Notes under the pieces: generated by a model
Database searches by the model: none
What the model saw: only the letters and a program-made list of their open reading frames with translations
What the model was told of the DNA's origin: nothing
Shown: positions 1-11,662 of the stretch, in pieces
How the letters are laid out: every line of letters starts with the position of its first letter
How positions within the stretch are numbered: position 1 is the stretch's first letter
NCBI GenBank assembly: GCA_963682175.1
Contig: OY821775.1
Coordinates: 37,198,053 to 37,262,052, forward strand
Direction of reading: 5' to 3'
Length of the DNA stretch: 64,000 nucleotides
From: Triglochin maritima
Lineage: Eukaryota; Streptophyta; Magnoliopsida; Alismatales; Juncaginaceae
Position numbers and translations under genes: made by a program

Positions 1-538
1 TGCTTCCAATCCATGGCTTAGGTGTTGCGTCTGATCCACCTAAACCACTTCAAGGCTTTCCCTTCCAAGTAGAATCCAACTAACCGCACCATATGGTGCT
101 TTGACGTGTGGGGGACGTCGAAGAACTGAATGAGGACCCAGTCTGGGTCCTCCGCTTTGAAGACCCAGTCTTGAGGTTCTTCCTAACCAGAGTATGAGGA
201 AAACTGAATGAGGACATATTTAACCTGGAACGATGGGACGTCGGGGGGTAGTTGTAGTTCACGATCGTGTCTACCAGCCTCAGGAGATTTGGATCTACGG
301 CTTGACTCCATCTGGTCGATCCATCGGTTAACCGCCACAATCTCGTCCTTCAACAAACTCCGAAAGAGGTCGTACTGGTTTGCCTCCTCCACCGTTGGTG
401 CTGGTGGAGGGTCTGATACCGAATTTATAAACCTCGGATCCCTGCCGACGATGAGGTGTTTCGAGTGGCCTCGTTGGCACGTCGACCGCACCGTGATTGT
501 CGGTAAAAGGGGCGAAGATGCTTGGAATGAAAGGAATG
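1..538. other. Unidentified retroelement-like internal sequence
   Basis: This stretch lies directly left of a family C LTR. It ends in a purine-rich run (about 520-538) that would suit a polypurine tract, so it may be the last internal part of a plus-strand element. The minus strand holds an open frame at 183-491 (102 codons) with a proline-rich then charged, helix-like segment (DPPPAPTVEEANQYDLFRSL). It reads like protein, but I recognise no family. The plus-strand frame at 208-546 is probably its shadow. The real element boundaries lie outside the window or are eroded. Confidence 0.35.
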
Positions 539-1830
539 TGTTCTAAGAGTTTTACGTTTAAATGTCTTTTATTATGAATTGAATGTATTGAACATTTTGT
601 TCCTTGATTAATGTATTTGTCTTTTGGAAGTGTTAAGGAACATGCTCTTGGTCCTTAACCGTAGAGCTCTAAAAGATAATGGTTTACATAAATCAAAAGT
701 AATTCACAATAATGGTGATTAACATGGAACATTAATCACCGAGATAAGATTGTCATGTTGGTTAAGAGAGATATTATAGCTCTACAAATATTTAACAACA
801 TGAGTATATGAAATGAAAAATGTTTCTTTTATATATTGAATTGACCTAACAAATGAAACATTATGGAATTGTGTTTGTGTCATTAATGTTTCATTGTATC
901 TTTGAATCCTAAGATAAGAGACCTATATATTTTCACATAAGGAGTGTATGATTTTACTATTATCAAAAGCTATCAATGTGTATAGTGATAAAGGTATTTG
1001 TTGGTTGTAGATGACTTCTGTCGGAAAAGATGATATGTCAAAGATTATCGTTGCCTTCTTGACTTGAGTTATGATATTGCTGGGCCCCATGATAAAGTGA
1101 AATTATAATGTGCACAATGTAACTTGTGCATAGTTACATATTTGTAATTAGCTTGAGAGATCAAAACATGAATATATAATACAAAGATGACATATTTCTA
1201 CTTTATATAGTATTCTCAATATCATGAGGTAAGGGATAGATACAAGTGATATTTTACATATCACTAAGTGGATCGTGTTTAGATCGAGTGTGCAAAACAT
1301 CTTTGTTATTTGGGTAACTATAATGTGTAGCTAGATACCGCTTATAGTTTATGATATAATGTGTTTTATATCATTGCCCATGTATATATATTATCGGGTA
1401 TAATGTTTTTACATTATATATGATAATATATTACATGATATAATGTGATATACAACATTATAACATATGAATTTACTAAAACCCCAAAGTCCAAATTTTG
1501 TTGGATATTAATCCAAAATTTGGTAGAGTAAAAAATGGTGAAAAATGGTATAACCGTTTGCCTACATTTTTGCATACATTAATAAGAGAAATTTACTGAT
1601 TAATGACTGGATTTAATACACCTTGGTCAAATGTAGTTAAGGGATGGTTTAGTGGAGAGATAAACAAGAGATCATGTGCAAAGTGGTTTGCACATGATGT
1701 GGTTTAGTGGAGAGATTAACAAGGGATCATGTGTATGTGGTTTGGACATGATGTGTTAGAGGAAACCTTATACATAGGTCCCCTCCTTTCATTCCTTGTT
1801 TAGACTAAGGCAAAATTCTTCTCTCCAATT
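539..1830 (+). mobile_element. Family C LTR, 5' part (interrupted by a B LTR)
   Basis: About 1000-1560 is the reverse complement of sequence at 15541-15780 and 17344-17664; the shared landmark is AAAACCCCAAA followed by AAATTTTGTTGGA. The orientation is set by a TATA-like site (about 1771) matching a better TATA in the other copy (14925-14931, minus). The LTR breaks off at 1830, where a family B LTR begins, and resumes near 6370. The start at TG near 539 is inferred from the flanking purine run. No coding capacity is seen. Confidence 0.55.
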
Positions 1831-2128
1831 TGTTGCCTTTTTGGCATTAATCCGTGTTTTGATGATTTAATCAACCTAATCTTAATCACAATCAAATGTA
1901 ATGTAGAACACATAATTCATAGAAGATATATTGTATTGTGCTAACATCTACAGGTGATCAAGACTCAAGAAGAATGGATTGTTAGCCTTTTGGCCTTAAT
2001 CCGTGTTTTGATGATTTAATCAACCTAATCTTAATCACAATCAAATGTAATGTAGCACATAATGCATAGAAGATATATTTTATTGTGTTAACATCTACAG
2101 GTGATCAAGACTCAAGAGGAATGAATTT
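1831..2128 (+). repeat. 149-bp tandem duplication of the B LTR start
   Basis: The sequence beginning TGTTGCCTTTTTGGCATTAA at 1831 recurs at 1980 as TGTTAGCCTTTTGGCCTTAA and continues in register for about 149 bp, including the ACATCTACAGGTGATCAAGA segment. Only this B copy shows the duplication. Confidence 0.8.
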
Positions 2129-2883
2129 GAGGTCAAGACATGTAATCAAAGCTATTTGAAGACATGTAATTTTACTTTATTTTGAGTGTTAGTAACTTGT
2201 GTAATCCTGAGCATACAAGAGTTAAAAACTACTCATATACACACTAGGTTTCTTGTAGAAGTCACACAAAAATTCTCACATCAATTGGACTTCAATAGAT
2301 CACCCAAACCTTAGCCGGAAAATCACTTAAAACCAAACCTAGTTTTCCAGTGATAAAAGGTCGACCGAATGAGTTCTCAGTTCCATCATTTATAACATAC
2401 TCTCTAACACCCCTGTCAATTCTGGACACGACACGATTACACGACATGATATGGAGACACGACTTTACACGAATTTTTTTGTGTGATTGAAATGATTTAT
2501 TGTGATGTTTTGTGAACATACATATATAAAATAATTGGTACATGATTTGACACGAACACGACATGATTACATGATAAGTTATTATTGAAAGGAATGTGTA
2601 CACAAAATCCTACAAGTTTTGTACACGAAACTGACACGAACTGCACCAATTGTTCGATAATCAATTGTTTTTACTTGATAATAGTCAATTAAGATGTTAT
2701 TTAGAATGAAAAATATCAATATAACATGTCACTTAACTATTTTCAATCTAAACATGATGGAATCTTTTCAATTTGTACTATACATGATAACACGAAATCC
2801 TGACACGAATGCAGAACTGTCAGACACGATAGTACACGAACACGACCCAATTGATAGGTCTACTCTCTAAGTGAATTTTCCTT

Positions 2884-3297
2884 GTTCCACCAGTCGACCG
2901 GTTTTGACCTTTCGGTCGACCGATTCTGCATTTTTGGATGACCGTTATACCTTGTCGTATTATACAACAGTCATATTCATATAAATTCAAGCCCACCCTA
3001 AAATACAATTGGCCACCAGTCGAACGTTGACCTAGAAACGGTTCTTCGGTTGAACACTTTTTCCTGAGCCCAAAGTGCTTGTTATTTTCGGACAAACATG
3101 ACCAATTATTGTGTTCGTCCGTTCAACCTTTACCTGGCCAAAACCCATTATTTCGGTCGACCGTTCCCACACTTGGTTCGACCGATAACTTAAGTTATAG
3201 CCTTATTGGTTCGACCGTTCCTTAGGTGGTTCGAACGTTTCCTCACTTTTATGGAAACGGTCGACCGTTCCTCCCGTACCGATCGACCGGTATTGGA
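2884..3297. repeat. Cluster of GGTCGACC palindromic motifs (B copy 1)
   Basis: About ten variants of (C)GGTCGACC(G) lie upstream of the LTR TATA box, for example near 2885, 2910, 3153, 3176, 3210, 3257 and 3278. The core is self-complementary. Spacing is irregular (about 20-60 bp) and many copies are decayed at one base. Similar clusters lie in the same LTR position in the other B copies. Confidence 0.75.
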
Positions 3298-4019
3298 CAG
3301 ATTTGCTGAATCTTGATTTCCGTTTTGTGTATCTTTCACAAACATTTACCAAATCAATCCCAATACCTATATCTCTCTAGCAACTTATAAATAGAGGTTC
3401 CCCAACCTTATTCACACAACTGTCACACTTCAATTTGCTCAATGCATTAGAGAGAAACTCTCCCACTCAAGAATCCCCAATCCTATACTCTCCAAGTCAA
3501 AACTTCCACACCTTGGATCAATTCCTAATCTACTCAAAGTGTGCTCAAGTTAGAGAGTGTGATCCACTCAAGTTCTCAGTCAATCAAAGTTTGTAAAGGT
3601 TTTGGTGAAAGGCCGTACCGTCCTTCTCGGATTGTGAGGAGAGGATTCCAAGCTAGGCAAAGGTTTTTTGCTAGTGTTTAAACATTTTATTAATTACTGC
3701 AGGTGCATGGCCGCGATGAAGCAGTGACAAGTATGGGTCGATCCACAGGGAGGTGAGTAGCATCTGGTTTGTCAGGAATCAAGTGACGAATAAATGGAGA
3801 AAAGATGTGATTATGCTAAAGCTAAACTACACTGAACTAATAAGTAAGAAATGAGAAAGAAAACAACGAAAGATTAGAAATCAAGAAGAGAAACCCCTAA
3901 GGGGTGGAGTGTGTGCACATATGAAGTGAAATAAGTGATGAAGGATGCATGTATGTGTGTGTTGTGTGTGTGTCATGCATAGGAAGTGTCTAAAGATGTG
4001 GCAAAACCTATCAATCCAT

Positions 4020-5083
4020 TCACCTCCTATATGACCTATCCAATCACAAAGATGACAAGGAACTGAACCAGATGCATACACACCTTGCTTGTTTTGGAAC
4101 TCAATCGAATCCATGCAGCACATTAAGGCCGCCATGCGTGCCTCGGTGGCCGTAGTGGTACCGACAACAAATGCAACACCCGATCTAGTCGAGTTTGCAT
4201 TTGCAATCCTCGCTCCTATGCTAGATGATGGTGATGGTTCCCTCACACTCTCCCACTGCATGGTCTTCTCAGCAAGGTTTTCTAGGAAAGCTCATGCCTC
4301 CCTTTCATCCTTTCCTAAGAACTCTCCTTAAGAGGAGCGTTAGGGACGGGGTGTGAAGACCCTCGTAGACAATCTGACAAAGATGCCACAACTCGATGCC
4401 ATGGTGAGGGCATGAGGATAGTATCTCCTTGAACCTCTCTAAGTATGCATGAAATGATTCGGTCTCATGTTGATAAAACGAATTGATTTCGTTCCTCACT
4501 TTTTGAGTCCGATGATTTGGGAAATACTTCTTGAGGAATGCAGATTGATATTCGTCCCAAGCCCTAAAGGCATTCTCCTGGTTTCCGTACAACCACTTCT
4601 TGGCATCATCCATAGTGCAAAGGGGACAAGCCTAAGATGGATCGAATCTGTGCTAGGTTGTTGCAGCTTGAATATTGCACAAACCTCCTCAAATTCCCTA
4701 AGAAAGATATAGGGATCACCCTTCCCAGTGAAGTGAGGGAGCATGGAGATAAATTGAGGCTTAACCTCAAAATGGTTCCCATTTGCCTCGGGCAATACGA
4801 TGCAGGAAGGTAGAGCAGTACGACTCGGATACCATCGATCGTGGAGGGGGATGGGAACAAGAATGGGTGGAACACGTGGGTCCAGCAACTGCTCCTCCTC
4901 GTGGTACGGAGCAGCCATGGAACCCAGACTATGTGCGACATGAGAAGGTAAAGGCGTCGAGAAATCAACTACCGAGGAAGGATTGACGACACGCCTCGTC
5001 AAATGGCCACTCTCGTCTTGTGCCAACATAAGCATGCACAAAGGTGCACACACATGAACAATTTTATTATTATTTATAAACAA
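4020..5083 (-). pseudogene. gag: Athila-type gag remnant (retrotransposon gag, frameshifted)
   Basis: Frames at 4496-5083, 4606-4968, 4305-4613 and 3881-4261 together read as a Ty3-gypsy gag. The first frame has the Athila-style segment FEVKPQFISMLPHFTG followed by a helical region (FLREFEEVCAIFK). The next has WDEYQSAFLKKYFP and the hallmark SFHAYLERFKEILSSCPHHG. The last shows a zinc-knuckle-like CHLCDWIGHIGGEW, in which the final cysteine of CX2CX4HX4C is a tryptophan. At least two frameshifts separate the parts, so no working capsid is made. Gag would form the virus-like particle. The family assignment is secure from these motifs; Athila rather than Tat is inferred from the PBS and the long LTR. 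Confidence 0.8.
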
Positions 5084-5924
5084 CTAAAGCAGAATGTGTG
5101 TAGAGGAGAAGACCGGATAAGACAGAAGAGATGGAATGACTCAGGAGAGAAGGAAGAAGTCCTTATGCTACGACGGGTAGGTACCGGTAGAAGTACACAA
5201 GCAAATAAGGCTCAAACAACCTAAAGTCACTATAGGTCCTTACAACTAGACGACGCCTAACTACGAGGTCACACGGCCTCAACACGCCTCACCTCCCTAC
5301 GACGAGGACCACAAAGCCTAGCAAGTGAGCCAAGATCTGGAGATCTCGTCTCTCCTAGTAGCGTTTTGGAATCCTAATCTAGAAATCAACTCTCGAAACA
5401 AACGCTCAACTCACACTTGTTGCAACGCAATTCCTACTAACTAATGCATGGTCATACCAAATGCATGAATGAGTGTAGGAGATGCGTACCTCACGCCAAC
5501 GCTCAACAACTAAAAGTAAAGCTAAAACAAAAGACAAACTACGTGCCTAAGTCAAGTACATGATGCATGAACTAAAAAAGCAAGAATGCCTAATCTTTTG
5601 CATTGGATTTTAGGGTCCAAGTTGCTTAAAAGGGGATTTATTATTGATCCGGGGGCAAACTACAAGTCAAAACATGCCAAATTGAGCCCCAGACCTCTAT
5701 GTTAAAACACCCAACAACCAGAAGAAAGAAGAGTGCAAGCAGAGCTCACCAGGCCGCCAGTTGGCGGTCCACCACCGCTGATTGGTGGTCTGTTTATCTC
5801 TGTTGGCCTCCCAACTTCTTGTGGTTCCTTCCCATTATCTTTAGAGGCCCCCGAAACAAAGAAAAACTACAAAACACAAAATAAATCCACTCGAATCGTC
5901 CAAACCAAAGTCTGGACCGACACC

Positions 5925-5942
5925 TCCCCGACAACGGTGCCA
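5925..5942 (-). other. Primer binding site, tRNA-Asp type
   Basis: On the minus strand this reads TGGCACCGTTGTCGGGGA, starting 5 nt after the LTR end at 5948. The 3' end of plant tRNA-Asp predicts TGGCGCCGTTGCCGGGGA, giving 16 of 18 matches. tRNA-Asp priming is usual for Athila-lineage elements. Confidence 0.8.
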
Positions 5943-6369
5943 AAACATGTTTAAATGTTTTATTAATTACCGCAACTGCACGACCGCGATGAATTGGTGG
6001 CAAGTACTGGTTGATCCGCAGGGAGGTGAGTAGCCTCTGGTTTGTCAGAAATCAAGTGACGAATAAAGGGAGAAAAGATGTGATTATGCTAAAGCTAAAC
6101 TACACTAAACTAGTAAGTAAGAAATGCAAAAGAAAGCAACGAAAGATTAGAAATCAAGAAGAGAAACCCCTAAGGGGTGGAGTCTGTGCACATATGAAGT
6201 GAAATAAGTGATTAGCATTGCTTAGGCTAAAAATAGAGGATATAAGACACAAATATATGCGTGATATGATGTCAATCAGCTAGCTTGAAAATTGTAAAGA
6301 AGTTGTCTCCCGACCCAGATTGGGGAGCGGATAGTGAAGTCGTGAGCGGAGCTCGAAGTGTCAACCAAA

Positions 6370-6814
6370 ATTCTCTTAGCTTTAATAGTGTGCTAGAGAT
6401 TAATTTCTTTGGAGCATAGAAGGGGTTATTAGCTAGATTCTAACCTCGTATTAGGGATTGATTGACTAGCTTCGATCTCTCTAATCTTGTTTAGAGTATG
6501 GTGAAGACTTGGAGGTAATTCCGAGACGATCCAATGTGCAACCCGACTTCCGATTGGTAAGAGGGATTTGATAATACCCTAGGTATCCATGTATTTCAAT
6601 ATTAAATAGTTTATTATATATATTGCAATATAATTAGGAATTTTGTACATAAAAGTGTTTAAAAATATCAAAATCGATTCTAAATGTTAGTTATTTTTTT
6701 TAAGATTATACACAATTTTAGGGCCTGAAATCCTGCATGGAGATGATAGGGAAGAGAGTAATTCGAGTTCCGAGTACTTGACAAGCTCTGATCGTCAAAC
6801 CTTAATTTAGTACC
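6370..6814 (+). mobile_element. Family C LTR, 3' part
   Basis: 6370-6665 matches the reverse complement of about 14640-14850. Shared stretches include GGGGTTATTAG followed by TAGATTCTAA, and TCTCTCTAATCTTGTTTAGAG. This is the continuation of the C LTR that was split at 1830 by the B LTR. Past 6665 the sequence is AT-rich and similarity fades. Confidence 0.6.
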
Positions 6815-6972
6815 TGATTGATCGTTTAAATAACCACAAGTGCACGATGTCGGTGAAGACGTGACCAATACGGGTCAAACCTCAAGGAGTTGTGAGTATT
6901 GTTGTGACTACCATACTCGAGTGGGAAAGGAGAGGAGAATGAGGGGATTAGTTTAAGTAACTATACTAAATG

Positions 6973-8462
6973 TGTTGGCTTTTTGACCTTAATCTATGTT
7001 TTGATGATTTAATTAACCTAATCTTAATTATGATGATGTAGAGTAGCACACATATTGCATTGCATATATATTGTATTGTGCTAACCTCTACAGGTGATCA
7101 AGACTCAAGAAAGAAGGAAATGAAGTCAAGACATGTAATTAAAGCTAAATCGAAGACATGTAATCTTGATTTATTTTGAGTCTTAGGAACATGTGTAAAT
7201 TGAGCATACAAGAGTTAAAAACCAATCACATACACAATAGGTTCCCTATAGAAGTCACACACGAAATTTCACATTATTTGGACTTCATTAGATCACCCAA
7301 ACCTTAGTCGGAAATCACTTATAAACTTAAACCCATATTTCCTGTGTGAACCGGTCGACCGAACCAGTTCTCAGTTCGACCGGTTTATAATAGACTCTCC
7401 ACAGTGATTTCACCGAACTCTACCGGTCGACCGGTTCTACATTTTCGGTCGACTGATTTCGGTTTTTCATTTGACCGTTTTTCTTGTCGTATATGCCCAA
7501 TGGTCGTATTCGTATTAAAACTATATACACCTCCATATACTTAACCAAACGGTTGAACCATGTGACAAGTTCGGTCGACCGTTTAACCTTGTCAAGAATT
7601 CCCTGCTATCGGTCGATACGATTTCGTTCGACCGATCCAATTTTCCCTCTACCGAAACGCTTATTCGGTTGACCGGTAACCCGGTTCGGTCGACCGTTTT
7701 CTTAATAGACTTAAGTGTTCGGTCAATCTATTCATATTTCAGTCGACCGTATTCTTATCGAACCCAAGCGTTCGGTCGACCGTTCCACGTTTCGGTCGAC
7801 CGGTTCTGGACAGATTTGCAGCCCGATTTTCTGCTTTGTGTATCTTGCACAAAACCCAATCAAATCTATCCCCAACGGCTAGAATACCTTAGGAGCTTAT
7901 AAATAGAGGATCAAGACTTGTTGTTAAGACAACTCTCCAACTCCAATTGTCCCAACTCATTATAGAGAAACCTCAATCCTCAAAGCTCCCATTTCTACAC
8001 TCTATAAGCCTAAACTTCACACACTTGATCAATTACTCATCCTACTCAAAGTGTGCTCAATTAGAGAGTGAATCCCACTCGGTTACTTGTGTTGTCAAAA
8101 GAAGCAAGGACTTCGGTGAAAGCCCGAAGTGTCCCTCTCGGATTGTGAGAGGAAGAATTCAAGCAAGCGAGGGTTGTTCGCGTTGCTTGTGGTGTAAAGG
8201 CGTTCTCTCCCGGCCCGGAACGGGGAGTGGATAGTGAAGACGTAGGCGGAGCTCGCGGAGTCGAGCGGAGTTTACAAGAGAGGACTAGGACCCGGGTGGG
8301 GTGCCGAACCTCTATAAAAACGTCGTGTCTTCTTGTGGTTTGCATTTTTTGTTACTTACTCGTTTAATTGTTTAAATTCCGCTGCATATAACTCTATTGT
8401 TTAAACGAGTAGGTGATTAGATTAATAGTGATTAGTGGACCCATAACCCACACGATCCTACA
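6973..8462 (+). mobile_element. Family B solo LTR copy 2, TSD aaatg
   Basis: A 1490-bp LTR from TGTTGGCTTTTTG to CCTACA, flanked by perfect aaatg at 6968-6972 and 8463-8467. It holds about 13 GGTCGACC-type motifs (7349-7808), a TATA box TATAAATA at 7898-7905, and a GC-rich stretch near 8100-8330 with CGGCCCGGAACGGGGAG. No internal sequence or second LTR is present, so it is a solo LTR left by LTR-LTR recombination. Confidence 0.9.
7349..7808. repeat. Cluster of GGTCGACC palindromic motifs (B copy 2)
   Basis: This is the densest cluster in the window. About 13 copies or near copies of CGGTCGACCG lie in 460 bp (for example 7352, 7376, 7425, 7446, 7573, 7627, 7668, 7687, 7742, 7773, 7794). Flanks alternate between TT(C) before and GTT or GAA after the core. 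It ends about 90 bp upstream of the TATA box. Confidence 0.85.
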
Positions 8463-9856
8463 AAATGATGAATTAATCAACAATTAAAGTGACCCCCATG
8501 GAGTGGAGGAGTGGAAGAGTGTAGGTATGTGTGTGTAGTGGTTCTTGATTACATAAAGCACAAGTGTGTAAAGTAGTTGAAATCAACTAGAAACTAGTGT
8601 GGAGTCTAATTAACATGAACTACATTTACATGAATACACGATTAATATAGTTAGACATGAAGTTAATAATCACTTTGGGTTCTCAAGAATTAACAAATTA
8701 AGTACCTACTGTGGACATTAAGACGACAATTAACCATTCATACAACACAATACATTCATGCATTCTCTACTAATCAAGCCTCCATACATAACAAGCCATT
8801 TACCATAACAAGGTGATCATTTACAAGCAACAAAAACTCTAGATCTAACATGAGGCAAGTACCTAGTGTGACCATTATCCTATCTAATACAAGTTTTAGC
8901 AAGTTACAAGCATAGATCTAAATTAAGCATATGAAATGACACAAATAAGAAGAACCCATCACCAACACAAAACACAATCTACATAACCTCCACCCCAAAC
9001 GGTCTTGATCTACTCATCACTACATGCATGGAAAATAAGAAATCAAGACTACATATGGGAAGAATCACTAACTACTAAACTAACCAACAAAACACAAAAC
9101 TAAGTGGATAGGAAGAAAGATAGAGACTCGAGGAAAAGGATTCTATAATTAGATTAAAGAAAGCATTAGTTTACAAGCTCCAAGCACCTCCATATTCTTG
9201 GAAGCTAAATGGGTAAAACCTAAGCTATTGTAATGGTGGCGGTGGAGAGTAAGGGAAAAGGTATGATAAACATTGCTATTTATAGAAGAAAAAGTGGTGT
9301 AGATAAATTTGGAAGCAATCCGAAAGTTGTATTCGCTTTCTCTCTAGTATAGTGCACCCAAATAACCTAGATCTTGTGACGGGAGAAATTGGGGCACATT
9401 TGGTGCAAATTGATCCACCATTGGCAGATTAAACTCCGCTACTGGTGGATTATTTATGTCCGATCCGCCCCGATTTTCTTCCGCAGCTAAAGTTAGTCAT
9501 TTCACATGTGGGGTGCACTCCAAGTCTGCTGGTTCGAGTCCCTTTGGTCTTAATTTCCCAAAAACTTCTCAAGATTGTGATAATGAGGGATTGTTGCACC
9601 AGAAATGTTTTTCTTATTCTCAGGTCCCTCTGAGTTTCTTCTGGGTCCTTCCTCAATTGCAGATGGGTCCTTCAGCATGACAAACAGGTCTAAGATGTTT
9701 CAATAATGTCATTTCTTCTTGCATTTAGGTCACTTTTGGTTCCTCCTCTTTATTACCTAAAACCTAAAACACATCGAACAAACACTCGAGTAGCACAAAA
9801 TTGGCGCAAAATAAAGGACATATAACATAAATGCATGTATGATATGCTACTAATCA

Positions 9857-10223
9857 AATACCTTTACACTTACCTTTTTGCTAGTCATGAGGAAAACAAA
9901 GAAAGAGAAAATTTAAAATGGAAAATCGTAACACAATAAGACGTTAAACCTTCTTATCACCAAGGAGGAGGAGTGGTGTCTCCTGAGTGTTTACAGCGGA
10001 TATACCCACAAAATCCGAACAATGATGCATTATTCAAACTAGCAACACGACTCGAATGACCTACTTTTGTCGATCATTGGACATAGTAATCCTACGGGTC
10101 GACTCAGTATATGTATCTTGTCCATACACCTTGCCTAGCGAACCTTTCGTGCAATGTAACTAAAGACTTAAGTGAAGGACATGGTCAACCTTAACATCCT
10201 CATGCGATACATCGTGTAAAGTC
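9857..10223 (-). mobile_element. Internal region of a minus-strand A-family element, distal part
   Basis: This lies between the A-like LTR on the left and a nested A LTR on the right, and would continue at 13194. It has no open frame of note. The assignment to the element is by position only. Confidence 0.4.
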
Positions 10224-11662
10224 TGATTGACATCATATCATGCATATAATCGTGTCTTATATCCTTTATTCTTAACCAAAGCAATGCTACGTAATGAGTT
10301 TTATATTTAAGTTTCAGGAATAAAACAAGTGAGAAGAAGAGACACTAAAAGACATATAAGCAAGGAAAAAGACTGAATTACAAGACTTATGGACTGAGAT
10401 GCAAGAGAGAAGGACCCGGATGTAAACCAAAAGGACCAATGAGAAAATCAAGAAGCTCCACCCCATAATGAGGAGGCAATTAGATCCGTGCCTAAACATC
10501 AACAACCAAATCGGGTTCACCAAACATGAAGAAATCAAGTCAGAATCAGGCCACCCAAACCAGACCCGATCAAGCCCATCTAGACTGCCAATTGGCTGAC
10601 CCAAACCGAAAATTGGCGGTCCATTTGGCACCAAATGACACATGCTTCAGTTGGGTTTTAGATTAGGTTGTATTTAGTCTATATGTGGTATGCGTGTTAG
10701 TCTCATACCGGGGGAGTGTCCCTGGTTACCTTTTTTCATGCCTATAAATAGAACTCTTCCTTCTCTTTTGTATTTACCCATTGCTTAGTGGCCAATCCCT
10801 CTACTTAGAGTCAAGACTTGAAGCAAAACCTCAAGTAGGGAGATGCTACCTATAATGTGAGTCATTTAATAAAAAAATATTTGTTTATTTAATGTTGTCT
10901 CTTTTATCTTCTTGCTTGCTTAGCTTAATTTTTGTTTAATTAATCTTAGTTGAATTAGTTAGAATGTTTTCTCTTTTTAAGATAATAGTTAGCTTAATGA
11001 TTAGTGACTAGTTTCACCCCCTTTGGTGGGTGGAGATGATGTACATATATGTTGTGATGTTTGATGAATTTTTGATTGTGTAAACTTTCATGTTTGTATG
11101 TTCATTGGGGTTATTTTAATCATCTACATGTTGGGGGATTTTTGATGGGTTTTGCCATAAGATTTAGACACTTCCCATGCTTAGTTTCCTCATGTTTATT
11201 GACAGAAATTTCCTGTTGAATATGCTACATGTTAGTTAAGTGTTTGTATTTGTGGTTGCTTGCTTCATTGATTGAAGAAACTTTGTTTTGGTGGGTTTTG
11301 CCATAAGATTTAGACAGCTCCCATACTTAGCTTTGTTCTTCACATGGGTTTATGATTTTTGATGAGTCTTGTCATATCTTTAGACACTTCTCATGCTGAG
11401 CCTAATCTTATGATAATCAAGTTGTAATTTCTGATACGTTGGTGAATGGATTGATGGGTTTTGCCACATCTTTAGACACTTCCTATGTATGAAAACACAC
11501 ACACACACACTTACATGCTTACATGCGTCATTCATCACTTATTTCACTTCATATGTGCACACACTCCACCCCTTAGGGGTTTCTCTTCCTGATTTCTAAT
11601 CTTTCGTTGCTTTCTTTCACATTTCTTACTTACTAGTTTAGTGTAGTTTAACTTAGAATAAT

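Larger units (their letters stand above)
1831..3674 (+). mobile_element. Family B LTR copy 1, 5' part
   Basis: It starts TGTTGCCTTTTTGG and matches the other family B LTRs at 6973, 39712 and 60715. The first 149 bp are duplicated in tandem (1831 and 1980). A cluster of GGTCGACC-type motifs lies at 2884-3297. A TATA box TATAAATAG at 3386-3394 follows, and then the GC-richer R-U5 part ending in a conserved leader-like section. The LTR is split at 3675 by an Athila-like element and resumes at 6284; its 3' end is truncated near 6369. Other B copies have clean TSDs, so this one has lost its right edge. Confidence 0.65.
3675..6278 (-). mobile_element. Athila-like Ty3-gypsy element, internally deleted, TSD gctag
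   Basis: The insertion is framed by a perfect 5-bp TSD, gctag at 3670-3674 and 6279-6283, and sits inside B LTR copy 1. Both ends are family A LTR sequence: it starts TGTTTAAAC and ends GATGTCAATCA as read on the plus strand. The element runs on the minus strand: shortened 5' LTR (5948-6278), tRNA-Asp type PBS (5925-5942), leader, gag remnant (about 4020-5083) and shortened 3' LTR (3675 to about 4025). Protease, reverse transcriptase and integrase are absent, so it could only move with help from another element. Both LTRs lack most of U3, including the TATA region. Confidence 0.85.
6815..9856 (-). mobile_element. Diverged family A-like LTR (minus), interrupted by B solo LTR
   Basis: It opens TGATTGATCGTTTAAATAACC and carries the A-type module CCACAAGTGCACGATG plus GTCAAACC. 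It ends ATGATATGCTACTAATCA, the counterpart of the A ending ATGATGTCAATCA. A minus-strand TATA, tatttata as read on plus, lies at 9277-9284. The flanks gtacc and aatac match poorly as a TSD. It is probably the 3' LTR of the minus-strand element whose inside continues to the right (9857-14470). A B solo LTR split it at 6973-8462. Confidence 0.55.

Noticed and set aside
3940..3985. TGTG-rich tract considered as an independent microsatellite locus
   Set aside because: It is a variable part of family A LTR U5, present at the same place in other copies (11495, 20850, 35720).
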